A stretch of 64,000 nucleotides of DNA from Amesomyces nigricolor (lineage: Eukaryota > Ascomycota > Sordariomycetes > Sordariales > Chaetomiaceae): positions 2,418,001-2,482,000 of the forward strand of contig SRKS01000004.1 in the NCBI GenBank assembly GCA_004802645.1, given 5' to 3'. Within the stretch, counting starts at the first letter, position 1, and each line of letters starts with the position of its first letter. Of this stretch, positions 55,426 to 64,000 are shown piece after piece. Under the pieces are notes generated by a model that saw nothing but the letters and a program-made list of their open reading frames with translations, had not been told where the DNA came from and ran no database searches. Made by a program: the position numbers and the translations under genes.

Positions 55426-56360
55426 GGGAAGATGTCGTTCAGGTGGGAAGAAACGGCGTATTGGGGGTGTTAGCTTTTGAATAGCAAGTTAGAGTGTCTA
55501 CTCCCTCCGTCAGTGGTGTCGTCCGTCCGACTGCCTATTTTCTGTATTCGAGGCGAGATGGGAATTCCAAACATAGCATCAAATCAAGGTTTCATGAAGA
55601 TTATTCTTCCCATGTTTCAGAGTACGTGAGATTACATATTACATAGTGGTCATCGCACGCTGTACTGTAACATTTGCTTAATGTACTACCGGTACTAGCA
55701 GAGCACTTGTCCAGAGCTTGACTTTGCCCTACTTGCTTTGCTCTAGGTCGATTTAGGAGTAGACGACTCTGAGTATGTGGTATCCGTTCAGCTGCCTTTT
55801 CTCTATCGTGAGAAGATAGTAAGGCTTCTCATATGTGTCCTTTCAATCTGTTCGCGGAAGGGAAGAAAGGAAAGGCAAGGGAAGAAAAGAACAAGGAAGA
55901 ATCAAACAAAAGAGGAAGAAAAAAAAGGGAAGAGAAGGGAGGGAAGAATTGATATGGTGGCCGAGAGGGGACAGTTAATTGAGACTCATAGAACCCCTCG
56001 CTCATCTCCCACATGACGACTTAAACAAGGCAAGTACTCCGACGTTCCGGAGAGCGAAGGTAGTTTGTTATCGCTGTGATCGCTAGGAGATTGTGTCCCA
56101 ATATCCAGGCATCTCGTGGCCAACCACATCCAGATTCCCCCAGCGCCCATTGCCGAAATCATCCATAAACCAGCCCGCACCATGCTCCCATGCCTCGCTA
56201 AAGAGCATCGAAATCATCGCCTTGATCAAATCCCCCAACTCCCAGACCGAAAGATCCCAGATAACCATTCCCACCATTCCCACCATTCCCAGCCCTTCCA
56301 GCCCTTTTCAACCCCGATCTCCCTTCAGATCTCCCACCCTCCCCCACCACCCTTCAACAC
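55426..56360. other. Convergent spacer between TPT1 and the dsRBD-like gene
   Basis: About 930 bp. A purine tract (A/G-rich, roughly 55855-55948) lies in the middle. No gene or RNA is recognised. Confidence 0.6.
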
Positions 56361-57427
56361 TCAGTCCTCCAACTCCCTCAACAAAACCCTCATCTCCTCC
56401 CCCCTCTTCTTCTCCTCTTCCACCAAGCAAGCAAGCACCTCCTCCGCAATGCGCTCCCGCGCGTTCTTCTTCCCGTGGATGTTTGACACAGTACCCAGGC
56501 CGTTGGGCAGCTTAATAGCGTCGGCGCCAAAGTCGGCGAAGCCGTTGTAGAAGACGCTGGCAAAGTCGGTGGGGTTGGCGTTGGAGAGCCGGTAGCTGGG
56601 GTTGACGATGCCGAGGCGTTTGCAGATGTCTTGGACGAGGATCGTGGACGAGGGGGTGGTGTCGGAAGGGGGGGGGGTGGTGGTAGGGGGCTGGTTGGTG
56701 ATGGGGGTGAGGGGGTTGGTGTTGGTTTGGGGTTGGGGGGAGCCAGCGGTGCTGCCGTTCTCTTGCTTCACAACAGCAACGGCCGGGGTGACGGACCGCG
56801 CCTTAGCCTTGGGAATGCCTCCGTCCCGCGCGACATGGCCACCCGCGATGAGCCACTCGACGCAGCACTTGGCGGCGTACTTCTTTGCGTCCTTCTTGCG
56901 CGTCCAGAAGGGTGCAACCTTGGTGCCGGTGGCCGGGTCGGCGATGAAGCCGGCCTCTAGGGAGGGGAAGGGCAGCGGATCGCTGTGGGTAGTGAACTTG
57001 AAGGTCACTATGCAAAGCCACTTAAGCGTCTCGCCAGTGTCTTTGTAGTCGACGGAGGCGCCTTGGTTGACGTGCACCTGGCAGTACTCTGGGAGGGGTG
57101 GTTAGTTATGAGTCGGAGGGAGATGAGATAAGGCAAGGAGTGGTTACGGTTTAGAACGCTGTTCCAGTCGAGGTCGCCCTCGGGCTCGCTGGAGTGCAGA
57201 AGGTCGTTGATAGCGCGCAGCTGGAACTCGTTGAGCGGCTTGCGCTTCGCCTGCTGCATCGCGATCCACTCCCTGAGGTCGTGATAGACCATCGTCTCGT
57301 CAAGCGACATTGGAGCTGTGGTAGCCATGGTTTGGGTGTCGGCAAGTTTCAGCTTCTTGTTTTCGTTCTCCGAGTCGAAGAAAGATGGAGGAGAAAACGC
57401 TGCAGCCTGCGGCCGTTTGCAGGACAT
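56361..57427 (-). CDS. Protein with two double-stranded-RNA-binding-domain-like regions
   Basis: Two exons, 57427-57148 and 57088-56361, give 335 residues across a 59-nt intron (donor GTAACC, branch CTAAC, acceptor CCCAG). After a helical N-terminal part (LREWIAMQQAKRKPLNEFQL), the first dsRBD-like region runs from about SVLNQYCQVHVNQGASVDYK through TLKWLCIVTFKF to KKDAKKYAAKCCVEWLI. That is the alpha-beta-beta-beta-alpha pattern with the basic KK..AK..A helix end. A Thr/Pro/Asn-rich linker of about 70 residues separates a second, weaker one, QDICKRLGIVNPSYRLS through NIHGKKNARERIAEEVLACL, with KKNARERIA at the matching position. I know of no named function for this architecture in fungi. RNA binding is inferred from fold pattern only, and the GTAACC donor is slightly unusual. 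Confidence 0.75.
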
Positions 57428-57992
57428 TTTGAATGTGATGAGCTGTGTCTCGGCGTCGATGAGGAGGCAGACAAGGTGGGGTCGGGGGCCTCGTTAATGG
57501 CGGCCAATCCCAGAGAAAAGTGATTATCGAGAGCAGAGAAAACGAATAAAAGGAAAGCCAAGGATTCCGGTTGGTTCTTCGCGACAAGGAGTTCGTGATG
57601 GGTGGTGCGGGTCACTGCACCGTGAGGTTGATGTGAGGGTGTCGACTGTAGGTCTCAATTTCAACCAACAGATTTACTGCCTCCCTAACATGGGACGAAC
57701 GGATGCCTGGAGAAAGACAAGCTGCAGAATGACAGCTGCCACTTGGCAAAAGGAAGGTTCAGGCTGTTGAGAATGGGCCTTGTGTTTGCCAAACATGACA
57801 TTGCTTCGCCTCGGGGCCCTTGCAGTATACTCAGCATAAAGCAGCACCCTTGATGTCCACAACATCACCAACCATAACCCGGCATCTGGTCTCTCATCTC
57901 TGTGTAAATGTTTGGGTATCATAATTTATGTGAGCTGGCTCGCAGTTACGCCACTGGCATGGCCTGCCAGAAAAAAGTTCGCTTCGCTGATG
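57428..57992. other. Spacer between EFG1 stop and dsRBD-like gene start
   Basis: About 565 bp on the upstream side of EFG1's stop (both genes on the minus strand). It holds the dsRBD-like gene's upstream region and, toward 57992, the EFG1 3' flank. No gene is seen. Confidence 0.55.
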
Positions 57993-58885
57993 CTACTCGA
58001 AGAAGCCACCATCGCTGTCGTTCTCGTCCTCGTCCCGAGCTGCAAATTCTTCCTCTCTCTTGCCTGGCTTCGACCTGGCCGACCCCTTACGCTGCTGTTG
58101 TTGTGGCCCCTTCTTATCCTTATTCGCAAAGGAATTCTTGTTGGGGTGGTCCTCTGTGGTTTGCTCGGCGTCCTCTGTCGCCGCACTCTTCGGCGGCCGC
58201 CGGTTCTGCAGCCTCTCGAGCGCATGCTTGCCCTCCTCCCTGGTTTTCTCAATCACACTCCACATTGGCGGCCGAGGGGTGCGCAGATAGCGTGCTGCCG
58301 CGCCCTTCTCTTCCTTCTCGTCCTTGTCGCTAGAGGCGGCCCCGGCATATAAGCTGACGTAGGTCTCCATGAAGGGGAAGTAGATGGCGTAGTCGGTGTC
58401 GACTTGGGCGACGTGCAAGTCGGCTTTCAACTGGGCGATCTCCTCTGGTTCAGTGGCCTGCGCGACCTTCTTCTCGAGCTGCTTCGCAAACCGCATTGCC
58501 TTTTTCCTCTCTACCCGGGTGTCAGTACGAGACATCGCCAGACGCGGGATAACCAAAATAACCTACCAAAGAACCGAACCATGTGGTACTTCTGGATCAT
58601 GTTGCTCCGCTCCTTCTTGTTCCGGGAATCCTCGATGCGCTGCTTATGCGCCGCCAGCTCGCGCTCGAGGTCTTTCTGCTTGTTCGCGGGGAGTTTGAGG
58701 TTGTCGCGGGCAAGGAGCCTCTCGATTGCTCGGGCGCGCTTCTTGATGGCGGCCATGCTGTCGATGTCGACATTCGCTTGCTTCGCCCTGATAAACGGGC
58801 GGTTCGTCCTTAGTCGCTTTCTGCTCTCGTCCTCTTTGAAGCCGTTGACAGACTCGCCGTCGGGGTGCGCTCTCTTGCTTCCCAT
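57993..58885 (-). CDS. EFG1: rRNA-processing protein EFG1
   Basis: Two exons, 58885-58567 and 58510-57993, give 278 residues; the intron is 56 nt. The family core is clear: AAIKKRARAIERLLARDN, KQKDLERELAAHKQRIEDSR, NKKERSNMIQKYHMVRFFER and, after the junction, KKAMRFAKQLEKKVAQA and DTDYAIYFPFMETYVSLY. The protein is strongly charged and predicted to be mostly helical or coiled. The C-terminal 90 residues are Lys/Glu/Gln-rich and disordered, ending in an acidic DEDENDSDGGFFE. Efg1 is a nucleolar factor required for early pre-18S rRNA processing in the small-subunit processome. Its start lies 408 bp from the divergent SEA4 start, and the shared promoter contains two telomere-type repeats. Confidence 0.93.
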
Positions 58886-59293
58886 TTTCGTTTTCGTTTA
58901 CGGCACTCGAGATGTGTGTTGTGTCGAAGAAAGGTCGGATGGTTGGACCAATATTTGGGAATCAGGAAGAGAGGACTTGCGCTTTCCAGAAATTTTGGAG
59001 GGTCTCGCAGTGTCTTGCCTGCCGTGGGCTTTGATAAGGGTTAGGGTTGAACACGACACCGCACCCCTCCCTCTTACATCGAACTTCAGACGAGCACTTG
59101 ACTCTACTATCAACAACTTCGAACCGGCATACCTCACCCACGTCGACGAATTTCTCAAATATTGTTGCTGTATGAAGCTACAGAAACTCTGATTTTGAGG
59201 CCAACCCGAGGACGGATGAAAAGTCCTCCAGCCTCCGTCTCAATTCTTCCACGACTCACGCTCACCGTCATCCATTAGACGCCTCTCACCACG
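58886..59293. other. Shared promoter of EFG1 and SEA4
   Basis: A 408-bp divergent promoter region containing the telobox listed separately. There is no TATA-like element; C-rich and A/T-rich patches lie near the SEA4 start. Confidence 0.65.
59037..59048 (+). promoter_or_regulatory. Telobox: two TTAGGG-type repeats (candidate Tbf1/Myb-telobox site)
   Basis: AGGGTTAGGGTT lies in the divergent EFG1/SEA4 promoter, about 150 bp from the EFG1 ATG. It contains TTAGGGTT, the complement of the ARCCCTAA consensus bound by Tbf1-type proteins at yeast ribosome-related promoters. Function is inferred from motif and neighbour. Confidence 0.5.
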
Positions 59294-62200
59294 ATGGACC
59301 GGCCTGAGCCAGGGTTGATCAAGTGGTCGACCAATCCCTCTCACGACTCATTTCTCCACGTCAACCTGCTGCACCGCGTAGTGCAGCTCTATGAACCGAC
59401 AGGGATCGCACAACGGGGCCGTTTCGAGTACAAGAAACTCGCAAAGCATGATGACTTCCCAACCCTCACCACCTACGACTGGTCTCCCACGGTCCCCGGC
59501 CTGGTTGCCGTGGGCACGTCAACCGGTATAGTCAACTTGCTGCGGGTTGACGACAACTCCAACGCCTTCATTGAGCTCGGGCTGAAGATATCACGCACAT
59601 GCCAGGCCGTGGGCTTCAGCACAGGCGGGAAGCTGGCCGTCGCCCTTGACAGAGTCAGAAGTGATCATTGTCTGTACATATGGGACGTCGGCCGTCTTTC
59701 AAGCATGGATACTACCGTTCCGGGCTTTCCTGCTGATGCCAAACGCCTCTCGGATCCAGTCGACAAGCTGGAGCTCAACGCATCCGTGTCTAGCCTTAGG
59801 TTTTTTGAAGACAACCCGAATGTGCTGGTTGCCGGAATCAAGAATCAGGGACTTAGGATACACGATCTAAGAGGTGATTGACTCTGCAACGGCTTAACAC
59901 CAACTGCCCGGTAGGCCTTCGCTAACCCCCTACGCAGACTCAAGCCAAGGCGCAGTCGTCCAGTACCAAACCAAATGCTGCAACAACCTAGCCATCGACT
60001 ACGCCGACCAAAACTACTTCGCCTCTTCCGCCCTCGACCAGCCCGGCGTCATGGTCTGGGACCGCCGCGCCATCAGCCGCCACCACGTCAACCCGTGCTA
60101 CACCGACGCCGTCGAGGAGGGCCTGCCATGGGGCGGCGCCGTGCGCCTCGATCGCGCCGTCGAGCAGGACACAGACCCGTCCGCGGCCGACAACAAGAGC
60201 TCCTTCATCCGCGCCCTGCGCTTCTGCCGCGACCATTCGGGTATGCTGGCGGTGTTGTCGCGGACGGGGCAGTTGAGGGTTCTTTCGACGAGGCATGAGC
60301 ATGTTGATGCGGATGCTAGAGTTGATGGGAGCCCGGAGCTGTTGGAGGTTAGGAAGTCGCATGAGATGGACCCTCTCTATGCTGAGCCTAACCGCAAGAA
60401 TGACAAGATTGTGTCGTTTGATTGGATTACCATGGGCTCGCCGGTTCTTCAGCCTAGGGTTTTGGTGCTTCGTGCCAGTGGTGCGTTTGATGTGTTGGAA
60501 AAGCCATCATTCACCTCAGAATATCCCTTTAAGTTAATACCGTGGCAGCCGCCGCACAGGGAAGAAGCTGGTAGGATCTCGTTGAGGCCGATCCAAGAAT
60601 AGTGATGCTAATAACCTTCAGATGGTACCGACTACGAGGAGCTGATGAAGTTTGAGCCATCACAAGCCCAAAAAATCTTCAGCCCGTTCTTGACCGAGCA
60701 GGCGTTAGCAGATGTTCCGCTGTTTGGCCCACACAAGACGAGTACTAGATCTCTGGTTGAGAAAGCTCTCGCCACTAGTGCAGCCAAAGAGCGTCTGATC
60801 GCGGAAGAGTCCAAGGCCTCCCACGATTCTGCATCATTCGACGCGGCATCTTCAATTGCCGACAAGCTCAAGGTCCTAAGGTTATCTGCAAAGGGAGGGA
60901 AGGAGGACCCAGAAGAAGCATTAGTGTCACAGTTGGACCGGCACGAGCAACTCCTTACAGCGACCAGGGAGATGACGGGCCTCTCCAGCAAAGAGCGGTA
61001 TGCCGTGGACCATGCTATGCTTCTCCGTGCCCAAGAGGGCTACCGCTTTGACTTTGTCAAGAACCAGAAGATCGTCGCCGATGATCCCTGGTTGAAGGAT
61101 GTCTGGATTTGGGTTGCTGGTAAGTTGGCTGATCGCGTTCCTCAATTGTTCAGCGGCTGATTGCTCTAGGCGCCGAGGAAGCCGCCATGGACGGCGGCAT
61201 GATGTCGCACCCTCTAGATGTCGGCTACATGGGAGTCCACACGATCTGGAACAACAATCTTGGTAAGTCTCCCCCAACCGTCACGAGACGACCTCTAACA
61301 GCCAGCAGGGAGTAAACCTCAAATGAGGCTCTCGGATGATGCATCACCCCCCGACGACGTCGGTTGGGAGCGTTGCCTGAATTCAATCAACAAGAAGCTT
61401 GGGATACCAAAGTTTAGCGGAACCGAGACAAAACGTCCTCACCACAGGGAGATGTGTCTAGAAATATGCAGCTTCGGCCGCTCATACGAGGCCGAATATG
61501 AGGAGGCACTCTCTTCAACAAGTCTCAAGAAAGGATCGGCCTGGTACACTATGGTTGCCGCCCAAACACTCTTTAGGGGCGACGTTAAGGGGGCCGTCCA
61601 GGTGTTGAAGAAAGCGAGCAAGGAGCACCCAGAGCTGCTTTTCGTCTCGCTGGCGCTCCAGCTGATTGGCAAGACTGGCAACGGCGAGACAAAGACGGCT
61701 CTCGACTTTGACGAAAGGGTGGCCTGCAAGACAGACCCCTACCTGCGCGCGATCTCAGCCATCATCGCGACCAGCAACTGGGCCGTGATCGCCGGCCAGA
61801 GATCCCTCCCACTCCGCGACCGCTGCTTCATCGCCGTCCGCTACTTCACCGACGACGCCCTCACCGCCTGGCTCGAGCGGGAACTCTCCTCAGCCATCGA
61901 AGCCGGCGACATTGAGGGCATCGTCTTAACGGGCATCACCGATTCCCTCGTCGACATCCTCGCCTGCTATGTGCACAAATTCAACGACTTCCAAACGGCC
62001 GCCCTCCTCCTCTCCATCTGCGCCCCGCGCTTCATCGACGACATCCGCACGAACGCCCTCCGCAAAACCTACCGCACCTACCTCCACCGCCACCGCGCCT
62101 TCTTCTTCCGCGCCAAATTCGACGTCGAATCAACCCTCCGCAGCAAACACCACGGCCGTCCCACCGTTCCCCCTCCCCCGCGCCAAATTGGGCTCCGCTG

Positions 62201-62538
62201 CGTCTACTGCGACGTCGAATTCAAAACAGAGTCCCTCGGCGCCGGCCCCAACCCCCCTCCCCTCCCGCGCAGCGGAAGCGGCATCCCAAATTTCATGACC
62301 GCCGCTAACGGTGCCACCACCACAACCACTACCTCTACAAACACACCCTCCCCCAACCCCCGCGCCGCCCGCCAGCAGCAGCAGCAATCGAACCCGTACA
62401 CAGACAAGATGGTCACAGCAGGCATCTCCTGCCCCAATTGCAAACAACACCTCCCGCGGTGTGTCGTCTGCCTCGAAGTCGTCGGTATGCCGCGCAGCGA
62501 TGGCAATACCCACAATCCCACCCCTACTCTCAACACCC

Positions 62539-62581
<43 letters not shown>

Positions 62582-62864
62582 AATGTCAATGTCCCACTCC
62601 ATCTCATCCTCATCAAGGGGAGGGGGTGGGAGTGTTAGCGGCGCTGGTGGTAGTGTTAGCGGTGGTGGTGGGGTTGGGATTGGGGAATTGTTGGATGATA
62701 AGGCGACAAGGACGGGGCGGTTCCCGACGTTTTGTGTGAGCTGTGGACATGTGTTGCATCTGGACCATGCGAGGCAATGGTTTGCGAGGCATCGGGAGTG
62801 TCCGGTGCCGGAGTGCAGGTGTTTGTGTAATGTGAGGGGGAATGAGGATTTAGATTATCCGTAG
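59294..62864 (+). CDS. SEA4: SEA complex/GATOR2 subunit SEA4 (Mio homologue)
   Basis: Five exons, 59294-59873, 59938-60570, 60622-61119, 61170-61262 and 61309-62864, give 1119 residues; introns are 46-64 nt. The N-terminal 400 residues are WD40-like: IKWSTNPSHDSFLHVN at the start, TLTTYDWSPTVPGLVAVGTS, and AIDYADQNYFASSALDQPG with VMVWDRR. A helical solenoid follows. The C terminus has the zinc-binding set CVYCDVEF, CPNCKQHLPRCVVCLE and FCVSCGHVLHLDHARQWF ending HRECPVPECRCLC, the RING-like ending of Mio/Sea4. The protein is part of the vacuole-associated SEACAT/GATOR2 complex that promotes TORC1 signalling. Odd points are a 14-residue polyglutamine run (1013-1026) and a Gly/Ser linker inserted between the zinc motifs, both low in complexity and probably lineage-specific. 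Confidence 0.93.
62541..62582 (+). repeat. CAG microsatellite in SEA4 (CAG x12, CAA x2)
   Basis: Twelve CAG codons and two CAA codons encode 14 consecutive Gln between two zinc-binding motifs. Confidence 0.95.
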
Positions 62865-64000
62865 GCGGGGTGGGTGAGGTGGGTGAGGTGGGAGGAGGGT
62901 TGTGGCGGGGTTGAGTGTTGATGCTGGTTGTTGATGGTAATCTGCATTGGTTGGACGGAGGGAAATTTTTTGAACGAGGACTCAGTGTTCTGTAACTTGT
63001 GTTGGATGTGCCGGTTGAGGGTATTTTTGGGCGAGATCTTGGGGTTGGGAGAGCATTGTGTGTAACCATGTTTTTGTTCTCACTGTCACTAAAGGCCACA
63101 CTAGACAGACGGAGGGGAGGAATACCACAATGAATCAATACCTTGAATTGTTTCAAGCATGCAGTTGTGAATACCTCTGTCGGAGGCACTTTTGACATAG
63201 AACACAACTCCCCCTAGTCTGCTTCTCTTCCCCTGGGGACCTCTCGAGAACAGTCGGAATCCCACAAACCAAACAAGCTTTCCCCCCTCTGCACCACCAC
63301 TTCAATGACGCCAGAGCCAAGCGCCTTGCCCAGCCTTGCCCAGCCGTGTGGTTCTGTCCTCCGGAAATTCCACGTGCAGCCAAGCAAAAGCCACGTTCGA
63401 TTCCTCTTCCTTCGGGAAGAAGCCGCAGCGCGCAAGTTGGCTTTCTCTGGGCACCTCTGGGCGCTGCTCTGGGCAAACGGCCAGCATCGCGGCAAAGAGG
63501 GGGAAGATCGAACGCCGAACGGATGACGGACAACCGGGCCAAGCAAAAACCTGGGGTCAGCAGGCCTCGGCGGCTGGGCGGTCTCTTGGCCAGACTCCGG
63601 GCCAAGAGGGGGGGCCAAGAAGAGCCAAGAAGAACAAGAGGTCGCCAAGGCGAGGAGCCAAGGGGCCAAGGAGGGGGTGGATGGGATCGGATGGGATGGA
63701 TGGGACACAGATGGGACGTCAGGAGGACGACCAAGGTGAGATGATACGGGGGGTTTTGGGGGGAGACTTGTTGGTGAGGCATATTCAAGCATGTACATAC
63801 TGTACACACGACTTTATCACAGCCTGGCTACTTGAGAACAGAGACACACACAGAGAGAGAAGACATCAACTGCCGCCGCAATCTTCAGTGACAGCGATCT
63901 TCACGTGTTGGCGTGCTTGGCCGGAGATCTTTTCGCAACGGGGTGGGACCCCTCTCCAACAGTGGGGGGTCTTTTCCCCGGGGACATGGCATCACATCAT
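62865..64000. other. Terminal 1.1 kb, no gene recognised
   Basis: Open frames of about 200 codons on the minus strand (63153-63809) look non-coding by composition. Two small repeats are visible: a 10-bp CCTTGCCCAG direct repeat at about 63324-63343, and six GCCAAG hexamers between 63601 and 63670. Confidence 0.5.

Noticed and set aside
63153..63809. Overlapping minus-strand frames of about 200 codons
   Set aside because: Two frames of equal length overlap over G/C-rich repeats, which points to composition rather than coding.
1..64000. CRISPR arrays, bacterial operons, riboswitches, plasmid or phage genes
   Set aside because: Spliceosomal introns throughout and eukaryotic protein families show nuclear fungal DNA; no regularly spaced repeats were seen.
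1..64000. Secondary-metabolite or effector gene cluster
   Set aside because: No polyketide synthase, peptide synthetase, terpene cyclase, P450 or secreted small Cys-rich protein was recognised among the supported genes.

Overview
The window is nuclear DNA of a filamentous ascomycete, most likely a Sordariomycete (Sordariales-like). The supporting signs are GC-rich coding sequence, many short introns (about 45 to 80 nt, GTRNGT donors, CTRAC-type branch sites, CAG/TAG acceptors), single-gene transcription units on both strands, and proteins typical of Pezizomycotina: a STE3-type pheromone receptor, a PAS kinase with long disordered regions, Hut1, and a C-tail-rich dual-specificity phosphatase. 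I find no rRNA, CRISPR, prophage or intact transposon and no confident tRNA. All exon-intron models were read by eye from splice signals and reading phase. No homology search was possible, so protein names rest on recognised motifs.

Layout. 1-1279 (-): 5' part of a CorA/Alr-type Mg2+ transporter, cut by the window edge. 2727-3164 (+): signal peptidase subunit SPC1. 3421-3948 (-): RING-box protein RBX1. 4881-6317 (+): PNRC/Edc1-like decapping activator. 8286-10873 (+): tyrosyl-DNA phosphodiesterase TDP1 with 10 introns. 12550-13867 (+): cardiolipin synthase. 14247-16434 (-): MTO1. 16900-17451 (-): mitochondrial SSB RIM1. 18673-20924 (+): STE3-type receptor. 22631-26184 (-): PAS kinase. 30822-33091 (+): F-box/LRR protein with one apparent frameshift and a C-terminal CaaX box. 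36470-37707 (+): triple-KH RNA-binding protein. 39077-40491 (+): HUT1. 41488-44088 (-): dual-specificity phosphatase. 49650-52814 (+): large disordered protein of unknown function. 54205-55425 (+): tRNA 2'-phosphotransferase TPT1. 56361-57427 (-): double-stranded-RNA-binding-domain-like protein. 57993-58885 (-): EFG1. 59294-62864 (+): SEA4/Mio. The last 1.1 kb shows no gene.

The genes are ordinary housekeeping and signalling genes and do not form an operon or cluster. Two loose groupings are visible: three nuclear genes for mitochondrial functions at 12.5-17.5 kb (cardiolipin synthase, MTO1, RIM1), and three RNA-metabolism genes at 54-59 kb (TPT1, dsRBD-like protein, EFG1) next to SEA4. Three gaps of 3.4-5.6 kb (26-31, 33-36.5 and 44-49.6 kb) hold no gene I can support.

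I do not see a wholly new system. The points most worth checking are: the frameshift and farnesylation-type CaaX box of the F-box protein; two stop-free introns whose length is a multiple of three (STE3 receptor, large unknown protein); an ARTKQ histone-H3-like N terminus plus a KKXX C terminus in HUT1; an array of 14-residue Ser-Pro repeats in the phosphatase; RGG-like tails on both ends of TPT1; a hidden presequence exon in cardiolipin synthase; a PUF-type site behind RIM1; and a double telomere-repeat box in the EFG1/SEA4 promoter.
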